Notes under the pieces: model-generated
Seen by the model: only the letters and a program-made list of their open reading frames with translations
Told to the model about the DNA's origin: nothing
Database searches by the model: none
Source: DASWHF01 sp036393295
Lineage (GTDB): Bacteria > Pseudomonadota > Gammaproteobacteria > Acidiferrobacterales > UBA6901
Direction: 5' to 3'
Length of the DNA stretch: 5,659 bases
NCBI GenBank assembly: GCA_036393295.1
Contig: DASWHF010000027.1
Coordinates: 1-5,659 of the forward strand
In this document: positions 1-5,411 of the stretch, in pieces
Numbering within the stretch: position 1 is the stretch's first letter
Layout of the letters: the number at the start of each line of letters is the position of its first letter
Position numbers and translations under genes: made by a program

Positions 1-160
1 GCTGGCCGTTGTCGACCTTGCGCGTGCCGAACGCCACGGCGCGCGCACGGCCGCCGAGCTGGCGCGCGGCCTCCAGCACCGTGACCTGGGCGCCGTCGCG
101 CGCCAGCGCCACGGCCGCCGCCAGGCCGCTCCAGCCGCCGCCGATGACGACGACGTTCAC
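1..160 (-). CDS. hpnE: HpnE, hydroxysqualene dehydroxylase (FAD-dependent amine oxidoreductase family), N-terminal fragment
   Basis: Only the first 53 codons are in the window; the gene continues past the left edge. Translation from GTG at 160 begins VNVVVIGGGWSGLAAAVALA and continues through VTVLEA and LGGRARAV. This is a dinucleotide-binding Rossmann fold (GxGxxG-type glycines at residues 7-12, acidic E at the end of the second strand) followed by the GGR motif of the phytoene desaturase/squalene-associated desaturase family. HpnE is known to reduce hydroxysqualene to squalene, the last step of the HpnC/D/E route. The GTG start is chosen because it sits in a 4-base GTGA overlap with the hpnD stop (157-160) and falls just before the Rossmann strand, which indicates translational coupling. 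The family alone could also suggest a carotenoid desaturase, but position directly after hpnC and hpnD makes HpnE much more likely. Confidence 0.9.
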   Translation of the reverse strand, partial: MNVVVIGGGWSGLAAAVALARDGAQVTVLEAARQLGGRARAVAFGTRKVDNGQ

Positions 161-1005
161 GCGACGCGCCGGCGCTCGCGCCGCTGCCGGCGCCACGCGA
201 TCCACAGCAAGCGCCACGGCGGCAGCGCGATCTTGTGGTCGAGCACGCGGAAGCCGTCGGCGCGGATCTCGTCGAGCGTGGCCCGGTAGATGTCGGCCAT
301 CACCAGGCTCGGCAGTTGATCGGCCCGGTCGGCGTCCGGCAGCGCGGTCAGCGCCTGTTGCAGCAGTGCCTCGGCGCGCTGTGCCTCGAACTCCATCAGC
401 GCCGCGAGCCGCGGGTGGTCGCGCTCGTGCAGGATGACCTCGGGGGCGATGGTGAAACGTTCCAGGTCCTCGAGCGGGAGATAGATGCGTCCGCGGCGCG
501 CGTCCTCACCGACGTCGCGGATGATGTTGATCAACTGGAACGCCAGCCCCAGATCGCGCGCGAAATCCTCGGTGCCGGACGCGCGGCTGCCGAAGATGCG
601 CGCCGACAACAGGCCGACCACCGAGGCGACGCGATGACAGTAGAGCCGCAGCTCCTCGAAAGTGGCGTAGCGCTGCTGGTCGAGATCCATCTGCATGCCG
701 CGCACCACGTCGTGGAAGTGCTCGGCCGGCAGCCGCCAGGCGTTGATCGCCGGCAGCAGCGCGTGCATGACCGGATGATTGGGCTCCCCGGCAAAGGCCG
801 CGTCGATCTCGCCGTGCCACCAGGCGAGCTTGACGCGCGCGACCTCGGGCTCACGGCATTCGTCGACGGTATCGTCGACCTCGCGGCAGAAGGCGTAGAG
901 CGCGGTGATCGCGCGGCGCTTCGCCGGCGGCAGCGACAGGAAGCTGTAGTAAAAGCTGGAACCGCTGCCGCCGGCCTTCGCTTGGCAATACTCGTCGGGC
1001 GTCAT
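157..1005 (-). CDS. hpnD: HpnD, presqualene diphosphate synthase
   Basis: This 282-residue protein belongs to the trans-isoprenyl diphosphate (squalene/phytoene) synthase family and has the usual full length. The first Asp-rich motif is DDTVD at 44-48, preceded by ALYAFCREV. The second is DVGED at 164-168, within QLINIIRDVGEDARRGRIYLP. Both coordinate Mg2+-diphosphate in this family, and RMQMD-like residues at 102-107 (RGMQMD) are also present. In the HpnC/D/E pathway HpnD condenses two farnesyl diphosphates head-to-head into presqualene diphosphate. QLINIIRDVGED resembles HpnD/phytoene synthase rather than HpnC, and the gene is second of two adjacent paralogues, the standard order. The C-terminus is very basic (WRRQRRERRRVA) after a hydrophobic stretch, suggesting peripheral membrane contact (inference). 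The ATG at 1005 lies 12 bases after the hpnC stop, with no clear Shine-Dalgarno sequence, so reinitiation from hpnC is plausible. Phytoene synthase is the main alternative. Confidence 0.93.
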   Translation of the reverse strand: MTPDEYCQAKAGGSGSSFYYSFLSLPPAKRRAITALYAFCREVDDTVDECREPEVARVKLAWWHGEIDAAFAGEPNHPVMHALLPAINAWRLPAEHFHDVVRGMQMDLDQQRYATFEELRLYCHRVASVVGLLSARIFGSRASGTEDFARDLGLAFQLINIIRDVGEDARRGRIYLPLEDLERFTIAPEVILHERDHPRLAALMEFEAQRAEALLQQALTALPDADRADQLPSLVMADIYRATLDEIRADGFRVLDHKIALPPWRLLWIAWRRQRRERRRVA

Positions 1006-1017
1006 GAGCGGTGAATG

Positions 1018-1875
1018 TCAGGGGAGTCCGCCGGGCCGGAGAACACGGGCCGACAGTATAACCCAGTCCCAGGGCCGAAGCCGCGCCGGCGTCAGCCGGC
1101 CGCGTTCGAGGCCGGCCTCGAATTTTTCCAGCACGCGCAGGCCGCCGGCGAGCGTGAAGCGCAGCTCCCAGGCGGCGCGGCCGGGCAGGGCGCCGATCAG
1201 CGGCCGTCCGCTTCGCAACAGGCCGCGGGCGCGCGCCGCCTCGGCGCGCAGCACGGCGCGTAGCGCGCCGTCGGCGCGGCTGCCGGCCAGGGTCCGGGGA
1301 TCGATGCCGGCGCGCGCGAGCGCGTCCTGTGGCAGGTACACGCGGCCACGCGCGTAATCGCCGCGCAGGTCCTGGAGGAAATTGACGAGCTGCAGCCCGG
1401 TGCAGATCGCGTCCGACCCGGCGCGCGGCGCCTCACCGTCGACGCCGTAGAGATGCAGCAACAGCCGGCCGATCGGATTGGCCGAGCGCGAGCAATAATC
1501 GGCCAGCTCGGCGAAGTCGGCGTAGCGCGTCTTGACGACGTCCTGGCGGAAGGCCGAGAGCAGGTCGTAGAACGGCGCGAGCGGCAGGCGATGCGCCGCC
1601 ACGGCCTCGGCGAGCGCGGTGAACACCGGTCGGTCGACGGTTTCCCCGCGCGCCAGCCGGTCGAGCTGGTCGCGGTAGGCGTCGAGCGCGGCGAGCCGCT
1701 CGGCGGCGCTGAGCCCGCCCTCGTCGGCGATGTCGTCGGCGCTGCGCGCGAAGGCGTAGATCGCCGCCACCGGCGGCCGCAGCGCGCGCGGCAGCAGCCG
1801 GGACGCGACCGGGAAATTCTCGTAGTGCCGTTGCGCCATTTTCAGCGATTGGCGCGCGGCGGCGGACAGGCTCAT
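1018..1875 (-). CDS. hpnC: HpnC, hydroxysqualene synthase
   Basis: This 285-residue protein is a second squalene/phytoene synthase-family enzyme, paralogous to the next gene. The N-terminal stretch AQRHYENFPVAS (14-25) followed by AIYAFARSADDIADE (38-52) is typical of HpnC and carries the first Asp motif (DDIAD, 47-51). The second motif is QDLRGDYARGRVYLP (168-182, with D169 and D173). SRSANPIGRLLLHLYG (129-144) is another HpnC-like block. HpnC converts presqualene diphosphate, made by HpnD, to hydroxysqualene. The gene is first of the hpnC-hpnD-hpnE set. It starts 58 bases from the divergent small gene and I see no strong ribosome-binding site before the ATG at 1875. Both metal motifs are intact, so the enzyme should be active. 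Assignment as HpnC rather than HpnD rests on the N-terminal block, the motif variants and the gene order. Confidence 0.93.
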   Translation of the reverse strand: MSLSAAARQSLKMAQRHYENFPVASRLLPRALRPPVAAIYAFARSADDIADEGGLSAAERLAALDAYRDQLDRLARGETVDRPVFTALAEAVAAHRLPLAPFYDLLSAFRQDVVKTRYADFAELADYCSRSANPIGRLLLHLYGVDGEAPRAGSDAICTGLQLVNFLQDLRGDYARGRVYLPQDALARAGIDPRTLAGSRADGALRAVLRAEAARARGLLRSGRPLIGALPGRAAWELRFTLAGGLRVLEKFEAGLERGRLTPARLRPWDWVILSARVLRPGGLP

Positions 1876-1877
1876 GG

Positions 1878-1906
1878 TGGTCAGCGGATGGGCGAGGCGT
1901 TATTAT
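1878..1906 (+). promoter_or_regulatory. Candidate sigma-70 promoter for the small membrane protein gene, in the divergent hpnC gap
   Basis: TGGTCA at 1878-1883 (4 of 6 to TTGACA) and TATTAT at 1901-1906 (5 of 6 to TATAAT) are separated by exactly 17 bases. Transcription would start near 1913, about 20 bases before the ATG at 1934 and just ahead of the GGGGAG ribosome-binding site. The TATTAT lies in the only AT-rich patch of the 58-base gap between the divergent starts. It is flanked by a short inverted repeat, GGCGA at 1891-1895 and TCGCC at 1907-1911, which could be an operator or chance. No convincing hpnC promoter could be picked out on the opposite strand. Confidence 0.4.
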
Positions 1907-1933
1907 TCGCCGATCCAACCCCGGGGAGCAAGC

Positions 1934-2152
1934 ATGAAGAAATTCTTCGTTGGCCTCATCGTCGGCATCGTGGTCGGGTTGCCGCTCGGCATCAACTTCG
2001 GCAAGGACAAGCCGCTGTGGAGCAATCCGTTCGCCGCCAAGCCGGACATCCCGGAGCGCGTCAAGGAACGCGCCGGCGTCGTGCTCGAGAAGGGCAAGGA
2101 GGCGATCCACGACGCCACCGAGCCCGCGCGCAAGGAGCTCGAGAAGAAATAG
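1934..2152 (+). CDS. Small single-pass membrane protein with glycine-zipper TM segment, function unknown
   Basis: The gene encodes 72 residues and I do not recognise a characterised family. The N-terminus is MKKFF, then a hydrophobic segment at about 4-23 (VGLIVGIVVGLPLGINFG). In it glycines fall at 7, 11, 15, 19 and 23, an uninterrupted GxxxG series typical of helices that pack tightly in membranes. The rest (about 36-72) is highly charged and probably one amphipathic helix (ERVKERAGVVLEKGKEAIHDA, ending ARKELEKK). This layout recalls YtxH-like small envelope proteins, but homology is not claimed. The start at 1934 is chosen because GGGGAG (1923-1928) lies five bases upstream. An in-frame ATG at 1874 would begin inside the hpnC start region with no ribosome-binding site and would bury the membrane segment. 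It is transcribed divergently from hpnC, so a membrane or hopanoid link is possible but unproven. Topology is probably N-in with a cytoplasmic or periplasmic tail unresolved. Confidence 0.8.
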   Translation: MKKFFVGLIVGIVVGLPLGINFGKDKPLWSNPFAAKPDIPERVKERAGVVLEKGKEAIHDATEPARKELEKK

Positions 2153-2175
2153 GGCGCGGAAAATTTTGTATTGAT

Positions 2176-2272
2176 TGTAGGCGGGGCTTCCAGCCCCGCG
2201 CGGCGTCGATCGAACCGCCGCGCCGCTTCGACGGTGGCGGCTTCGACGGCGGGGCAGGATGCCCCGCCTACA
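2176..2272. repeat. Inverted pair of REP-like palindromes (REPIN-like element)
   Basis: Two copies of one palindromic unit face each other. The left unit has GTAG at 2177-2180, stem GCGGGGCT (2181-2188), loop TCC and stem AGCCCCGC (2192-2199). The right unit, read on the minus strand, has GTAG (2271-2268), stem GCGGGGCA (2267-2260), loop TCC and stem TGCCCCGC (2256-2249). They differ only in the innermost stem pair, T-A against A-T, a compensatory change that keeps the hairpin. The outer 12 bases (2176-2187 and 2261-2272) are perfect inverted complements. A GTAG foot followed by a GC-rich hairpin is the known signature of REP sequences mobilised by RAYT (TnpA_REP) enzymes. The 49-base spacer carries a direct repeat GCTTCGACGG (2225-2234 and 2240-2249). 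Lying between convergent genes, it may also stop transcription in both directions. No RAYT gene is in the window. Confidence 0.8.
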
Positions 2273-2330
2273 AATACTGATGTTCTCTCTGGGCCGTTGC
2301 GTGGGTGCTGATTCTCCCCAAGCTCGGGTG

Positions 2331-3299
2331 CTAAGCGAACCGGGGCTTGCCCTCGTCGTTGACGCAGATGCGGTTGCGGCCGTTGTTTTTGGCGAGGTAC
2401 AGGCGGCGGTCGGCGATGCTCAGCAGCTCTTCGAGGCGGTCGACCGTTTCCGCGCCGAGGCTGGCCATGCCGATGCTCACGGTCAGCGGGACGTGTTTGC
2501 CGTCGTGCTGGAAACCGGCCTTCTCGATCACCGCGCGGATGCGCTCGGCGAGCACCGCCGCGCCGAGCCGGTTGGTCTCGGGCAGCAGCGCGGCGAATTC
2601 CTCGCCGCCGATGCGCGCCAGCATGTCGCCGGTCCGCAGCAGGCCGGTCAGCAGCCCGGCCACGGTGACGAGCGCCTCGTCGCCGGCCTGATGGCCGTAC
2701 CGGTCGTTCACCGTCTTGAAGTGATCGATGTCCAGCAGCAGCACCGACAACTCGGTCTTGTGGCGCCGCGACAGCGCGACGTTCTGCTCGCCCCGCTCGA
2801 AGAAGGCGCGGCGGTTCTTGAGCCGGGTGAGCGGATCGGTGGTGGCCTGCTCGGACAGGGCGAGCTTGCTGCGCTCGAGCTCGCGGATGGTGCTGGCCAG
2901 CTTGTGATGCACCTTGACGCGCGCCTGCAGCTCCATGGCGTCGATCGGCTTGGTGAGGAAGTCGTTGGCGCCGTTCAGGAAGGCCAGGTTCTTGTCGGTC
3001 TTGTCGTCGCCGGTGGTCATGACGATCACCGGCAGCTCGGACAGGCGCGGGTCGGCGCTCTTGCGGATCTTGACCAGCAGCTGGTGGCCGTTCATGCGCG
3101 GCATGTTGATATCGGTGATGATCACGTCGATGGTCGGATCGGCGCAGAGCAGCTCCCAGGCCTCCTCGCCGTCGCGTGCCTCGATCAGCACATAGGTATC
3201 GGACAGATGCTTGACCAGCATCGCCTTGGCGGTTTGCGAGTCCTCGACCATGAGGATGCGCGGCCGGTCGTCCGGCGCGCGGCGGTCATCCCGGGTCAT
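2331..3299 (-). CDS. REC-GGDEF response regulator, predicted diguanylate cyclase
   Basis: The 322-residue protein has two domains. An N-terminal receiver (about 13-130) has acidic pocket E19/D20, phosphoacceptor D63 in TDINMPRMNG, switch residue T95 and K117 in FLTKP. A helical linker (about 131-153, HHKLASTIRELERSKLALSE) looks coiled-coil-like. The GGDEF domain (about 154-315) starts at DPLTRLKNRR, with LLDIDHFKTVNDRYGHQAGD and the active-site loop GGEEF at 231-235. RTGD at 222-225 stands five residues before that loop, the position of the RxxD inhibitory I-site. The enzyme should therefore make cyclic di-GMP from two GTP, be activated by phosphorylation of D63 and be product-inhibited. The layout resembles WspR. 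No cognate histidine kinase is visible, so it looks like an orphan regulator. It lies 77 bases after rmuC on the same strand. The ATG at 3299 has GGAG 13 bases upstream, a long spacing, but a later start (M17) would break the receiver domain. Confidence 0.94.
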   Translation of the reverse strand: MTRDDRRAPDDRPRILMVEDSQTAKAMLVKHLSDTYVLIEARDGEEAWELLCADPTIDVIITDINMPRMNGHQLLVKIRKSADPRLSELPVIVMTTGDDKTDKNLAFLNGANDFLTKPIDAMELQARVKVHHKLASTIRELERSKLALSEQATTDPLTRLKNRRAFFERGEQNVALSRRHKTELSVLLLDIDHFKTVNDRYGHQAGDEALVTVAGLLTGLLRTGDMLARIGGEEFAALLPETNRLGAAVLAERIRAVIEKAGFQHDGKHVPLTVSIGMASLGAETVDRLEELLSIADRRLYLAKNNGRNRICVNDEGKPRFA

Positions 3300-3376
3300 G
3301 GCGGTTTTTGCGCTCCAGTCGTTAGGGCAGATGAACTTACTTCTTAATTTATAGATAGTGCATAAGTCGTGCCGGG
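3300..3376 (-). promoter_or_regulatory. AT-richer leader between rmuC and the diguanylate cyclase gene, possible promoter
   Basis: This 77-base gap contains a clearly AT-rich stretch (about 3334-3364) in otherwise GC-rich DNA. On the minus strand it includes TATAAA at 3353-3348, 5 of 6 to a -10 element, about 50 bases before the ATG at 3299. I could not find a matching -35 hexamer at 16-18 bases, so an activator-dependent or alternative-sigma promoter, or no promoter at all, is possible. No terminator hairpin for rmuC is visible, so read-through from rmuC cannot be excluded. Confidence 0.3.
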
Positions 3377-4624
3377 TCAGTGGGGCGTCTTCTTGGCCTC
3401 TCCCTCGGGTTGTTCCAGCTCCCGGACGCCGCTTTCGACCTGTTCCACCGGGGTCAGGGGCTTCTTGGCGCTGACCCCCATTTCGGTGAATTTGCGCGCC
3501 CCCGGCAGCAGCTTGCTGTCGTAGGAGCCGACCGCCTTGTTGTAGTGGGTCACGGCCAGGCCGAGGCTCCCGCCGAGCTTGGCGAGATGCTCGCTGAAAG
3601 TCGCCAACCGGGAATAGAGATCCTCACCGAGGTCGCGGATGCGCTCGGCATTGGCGGCCAGGCTCTCCTGGCGCCAGCCGTAGGCCACCGCGCGCAGCAG
3701 CGCGACGAAGCTGGTTGGGGTGGCGAGGATCACCTTCTGGCGCAGCGCGTCCTCGAGCAGCGCGCGATCGATGTCGAGCGCGGCGCTCAGGAACTGGTCG
3801 CCGGGAATGAACAGCACGACGAAGTCCGGCGCCTGCTTGAACTGGCTCCAGTAAGCCTTGCCGGCCAGCTCCTTGACGCGCTCGCGCAGCTTGCGCGCGT
3901 GATGCCGAAGGTGCTCGGCGCGGCTCAGGTCGTCGGGCGCCTCGATCGCCGACAGGTAGGCGTCGAGCGGCGTCTTGACGTCGACCACGATCTCGCGGCC
4001 GTCCGGCATGCGCACCACCATGTCGGGGCGCTGGCGGCCGTCCTCGGTCTGAACGCTCTCCTGGGTGACGAAGTCGCAGTGCTCGACCATGCCGGCCAGC
4101 TCGGTCAGCCGCTTGAGCGTGAGCTCGCCCCACTGGCCGCGCACTTCCGGCCGGCGCAGCGCCTGCACCAGGTTGCGCGTCTCGCCGTGCAATTGCTGCT
4201 GGGTCTGGGCCATGGACTCCAGGTGCTTGGACAGCGCGCCGTAGGCCTCCTGGCGCGCGTGCTCCATCAGGCGGATCTGCGCTTCGGTCTTTTCCAGCGC
4301 CTCGCGGATCGGTTTGACCAGGTTCTCGACCGCTTTTTCCTTCTGGGTCAGCGCGCCTTCGGCCTTGAGGTGGAATTGCTTGAGGGTCTCCTGGGCGAGC
4401 TGCAGAAAGGCCTGGTTGTTCTCCTTGAGCGCCTGGCTCGACAAGGCGGCGAAGGTCTGCTCGAGCCCCGCGATCTTGTCCTGTGACTGGCGGCGTTCGA
4501 GCTCCAGGGTGGTGGCGAGCTCGGTGATGCGGGCCTGGGCGCGCAGGCGCGCGATCAGCCAGCCGGCCGCGCCGGCGGCGATCGCCACTACGCCAAGCAC
4601 GATCCAATAATAGGTATCCGTCAA
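3377..4624 (-). CDS. rmuC: RmuC family DNA recombination protein
   Basis: The 415-residue protein has the RmuC layout. An N-terminal membrane helix (about 6-25, YWIVLGVVAIAAGAAGWLIA) precedes a long coiled coil (about 28-155, rich in E, K, Q and L). The conserved RmuC domain follows (about 157-370), with RGQWGELTLKRLTELAGM (162-179), RPDMVVRMPDG (199-209) and IVVDVKTPLDAY (212-223). D201, D215 and K217 fit a PD-(D/E)xK nuclease-like core, as proposed for this family. In E. coli RmuC limits recombination at short inverted repeats; its biochemical activity is poorly established. The start is TTG at 4624, the first possible start after an in-frame stop at 4688-4690. A GGGGGGA tract lies five bases before it. 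The next alternatives (GTG at codon 9, ATG at codon 120) would cut or remove the membrane segment. The TTG overlaps the stop of the preceding 24-codon ORF (TTGA), suggesting coupled translation. The acidic/basic C-terminal tail is unremarkable. Confidence 0.93.
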   Translation of the reverse strand: MTDTYYWIVLGVVAIAAGAAGWLIARLRAQARITELATTLELERRQSQDKIAGLEQTFAALSSQALKENNQAFLQLAQETLKQFHLKAEGALTQKEKAVENLVKPIREALEKTEAQIRLMEHARQEAYGALSKHLESMAQTQQQLHGETRNLVQALRRPEVRGQWGELTLKRLTELAGMVEHCDFVTQESVQTEDGRQRPDMVVRMPDGREIVVDVKTPLDAYLSAIEAPDDLSRAEHLRHHARKLRERVKELAGKAYWSQFKQAPDFVVLFIPGDQFLSAALDIDRALLEDALRQKVILATPTSFVALLRAVAYGWRQESLAANAERIRDLGEDLYSRLATFSEHLAKLGGSLGLAVTHYNKAVGSYDSKLLPGARKFTEMGVSAKKPLTPVEQVESGVRELEQPEGEAKKTPH

Positions 4625-4695
4625 GGCGGTCCCCCCGGTCCGGCGCCGGCCGGCGTGCCGTCGAGGTCGAACGACGCGGTGGCGACGTCAGTCAT
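4621..4695 (-). pseudogene. 24-codon ORF with HAD motif I (FDLDGT), likely remnant of the gph/mupP phosphatase gene
   Basis: A short minus-strand ORF starts at ATG 4695 and ends with TGA at 4621-4623. It begins MTDVATASFDLDGTP and then runs through only Ala, Gly and Pro. FDLDGT is motif I of HAD phosphatases, the nucleophile motif that opens phosphoglycolate phosphatase (Gph) and MupP proteins at about this distance from the start. Genes of that family commonly follow ubiG directly in gammaproteobacteria (for example mupP, PA3172, in P. aeruginosa). Here the ATG overlaps the ubiG stop by eight bases (4688-4695) and the stop overlaps the rmuC TTG by four (4621-4624). The sequence after FDLDGT lacks the expected LxDTAPDL block and is nearly pure G and C. 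The simplest reading is a gph/mupP gene reduced to its first codons by deletion. The leftover ORF may now couple ubiG to rmuC translation. Chance, a leader peptide or an assembly collapse remain possible. Confidence 0.6.
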
Positions 4696-5392
4696 CGGCG
4701 CGCACGCTGTGGGCGATGTAGTTCACGTCCACGCCCGGACCCAGGGTGTAGCGGCGGGTGAGCGGGTTGTAGTGCATGCCGGTGTATTCGCGGACGCTGA
4801 GACCGGCGCGGCGCGCCCAGCGCTCCAACTCGGACGGCTTGATGAATTTCATGTAATCGTGGGTGCCGCGCGGCAGCAGGCGCAGGACGTACTCGGCGCC
4901 GACCACGGCCAGCAGCCAGGCCTTGGGATTGCGGTTGATGGTCGAGAACACCACGTGGCCGCCGGGCTTGACCAGGGTCGCGCAGGCCGCGACCGTCGAG
5001 GCCGGGTCGGGGACATGCTCGAGCATCTCCAGGCAGGTGACGACGTCGTAGCCCCCGGGCTGCTCGCGCGCCAGATCCTCGGCGGCGATCTTGCGGTACT
5101 CGACCTCGAGTTTGCTCTCTTTCAGATGCAGGCGCGCCACCGCCAGCGGCGCCTCGCCCAGGTCGATGCCGGTGACGCGCGCGCCGCGCGCCGCCATGGC
5201 CTCGCTCAGGATGCCGCCGCCGCAGCCGACGTCCAGCACCACCTTGCCCTTCAGCCCGACGCGCGCGTCGATGAAATCCAGGCGCAGCGGATTGATCTCG
5301 TGCAGCGGGCGGAATTCGCTGGTCGGGTCCCACCATCTTTCGGCGAGACGTTCGAATTTGGCGATTTCTTCTGCGTCGACGTTGGTAGCCAT
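4688..5392 (-). CDS. ubiG: UbiG, bifunctional ubiquinone O-methyltransferase
   Basis: The 234-residue class I SAM-dependent methyltransferase matches UbiG over its whole length. The N-terminal signature is FERLAERWWDPTSEFRPLHE (13-32), followed by INPLRLDFI. SAM motif I is LDVGCGGG (53-60), the acidic residue binding the SAM ribose is D77 in GIDLGEAPLA, and CLEMLEHVPDP (120-130) is the ubiquinone-methyltransferase signature. KPGGHVVFSTINRN and HDYMKFIKPSEL follow. The hydrophobic insert around 160-177 corresponds to the region known to let UbiG bind membranes. UbiG performs both O-methylations of ubiquinone synthesis, before and after ring hydroxylation, so the cell should make ubiquinone. 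The ATG at 5392 has no strong ribosome-binding site and lies about 20 bases after the long hairpin at 5412-5494. The upstream hydrolase-ubiG order is conserved in gammaproteobacteria. Its stop codon overlaps the HAD-motif mini-ORF. Confidence 0.97.
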   Translation of the reverse strand: MATNVDAEEIAKFERLAERWWDPTSEFRPLHEINPLRLDFIDARVGLKGKVVLDVGCGGGILSEAMAARGARVTGIDLGEAPLAVARLHLKESKLEVEYRKIAAEDLAREQPGGYDVVTCLEMLEHVPDPASTVAACATLVKPGGHVVFSTINRNPKAWLLAVVGAEYVLRLLPRGTHDYMKFIKPSELERWARRAGLSVREYTGMHYNPLTRRYTLGPGVDVNYIAHSVRADD

Positions 5393-5411
5393 AGGGTGAT
5401 GCCCGGTGATA

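Noticed and set aside
235..1014. Plus-strand ORF (259 codons) opposite hpnD
   Set aside because: Antisense to a fully recognisable synthase; no motif or ribosome-binding site.
1874..1933. Earlier in-frame start (ATG at 1874) for the small membrane protein
   Set aside because: It overlaps the hpnC start codon, lacks a ribosome-binding site and would place 20 polar residues before the membrane helix; ATG 1934 has GGGGAG at good spacing.
1453..2280. Plus-strand ORF (275 codons) spanning hpnC antisense and the small membrane gene
   Set aside because: It crosses hpnC, the divergent promoter, the small gene in another frame and the REP pair; its C-terminal part is just translated palindrome.
2259..3347. 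Long plus-strand ORF (362 codons) opposite the diguanylate cyclase gene
   Set aside because: It is antisense to a gene with complete REC and GGDEF motifs; its translation is low-complexity (rich in V, L, G, Q, D) with no recognisable domain. GC-rich DNA produces such shadows.
3380..4486. Long plus-strand ORF (368 codons) opposite rmuC
   Set aside because: Mirror of the rmuC coding frame, with Leu/Gln/Gly-rich sequence, no motifs and no convincing start signal.
4640..4649. Palindrome CCGGCGCCGG as a terminator or operator between ubiG and rmuC
   Set aside because: Ten bases, no loop and no U-run; expected often in such GC-rich DNA and it lies within the mini-ORF.
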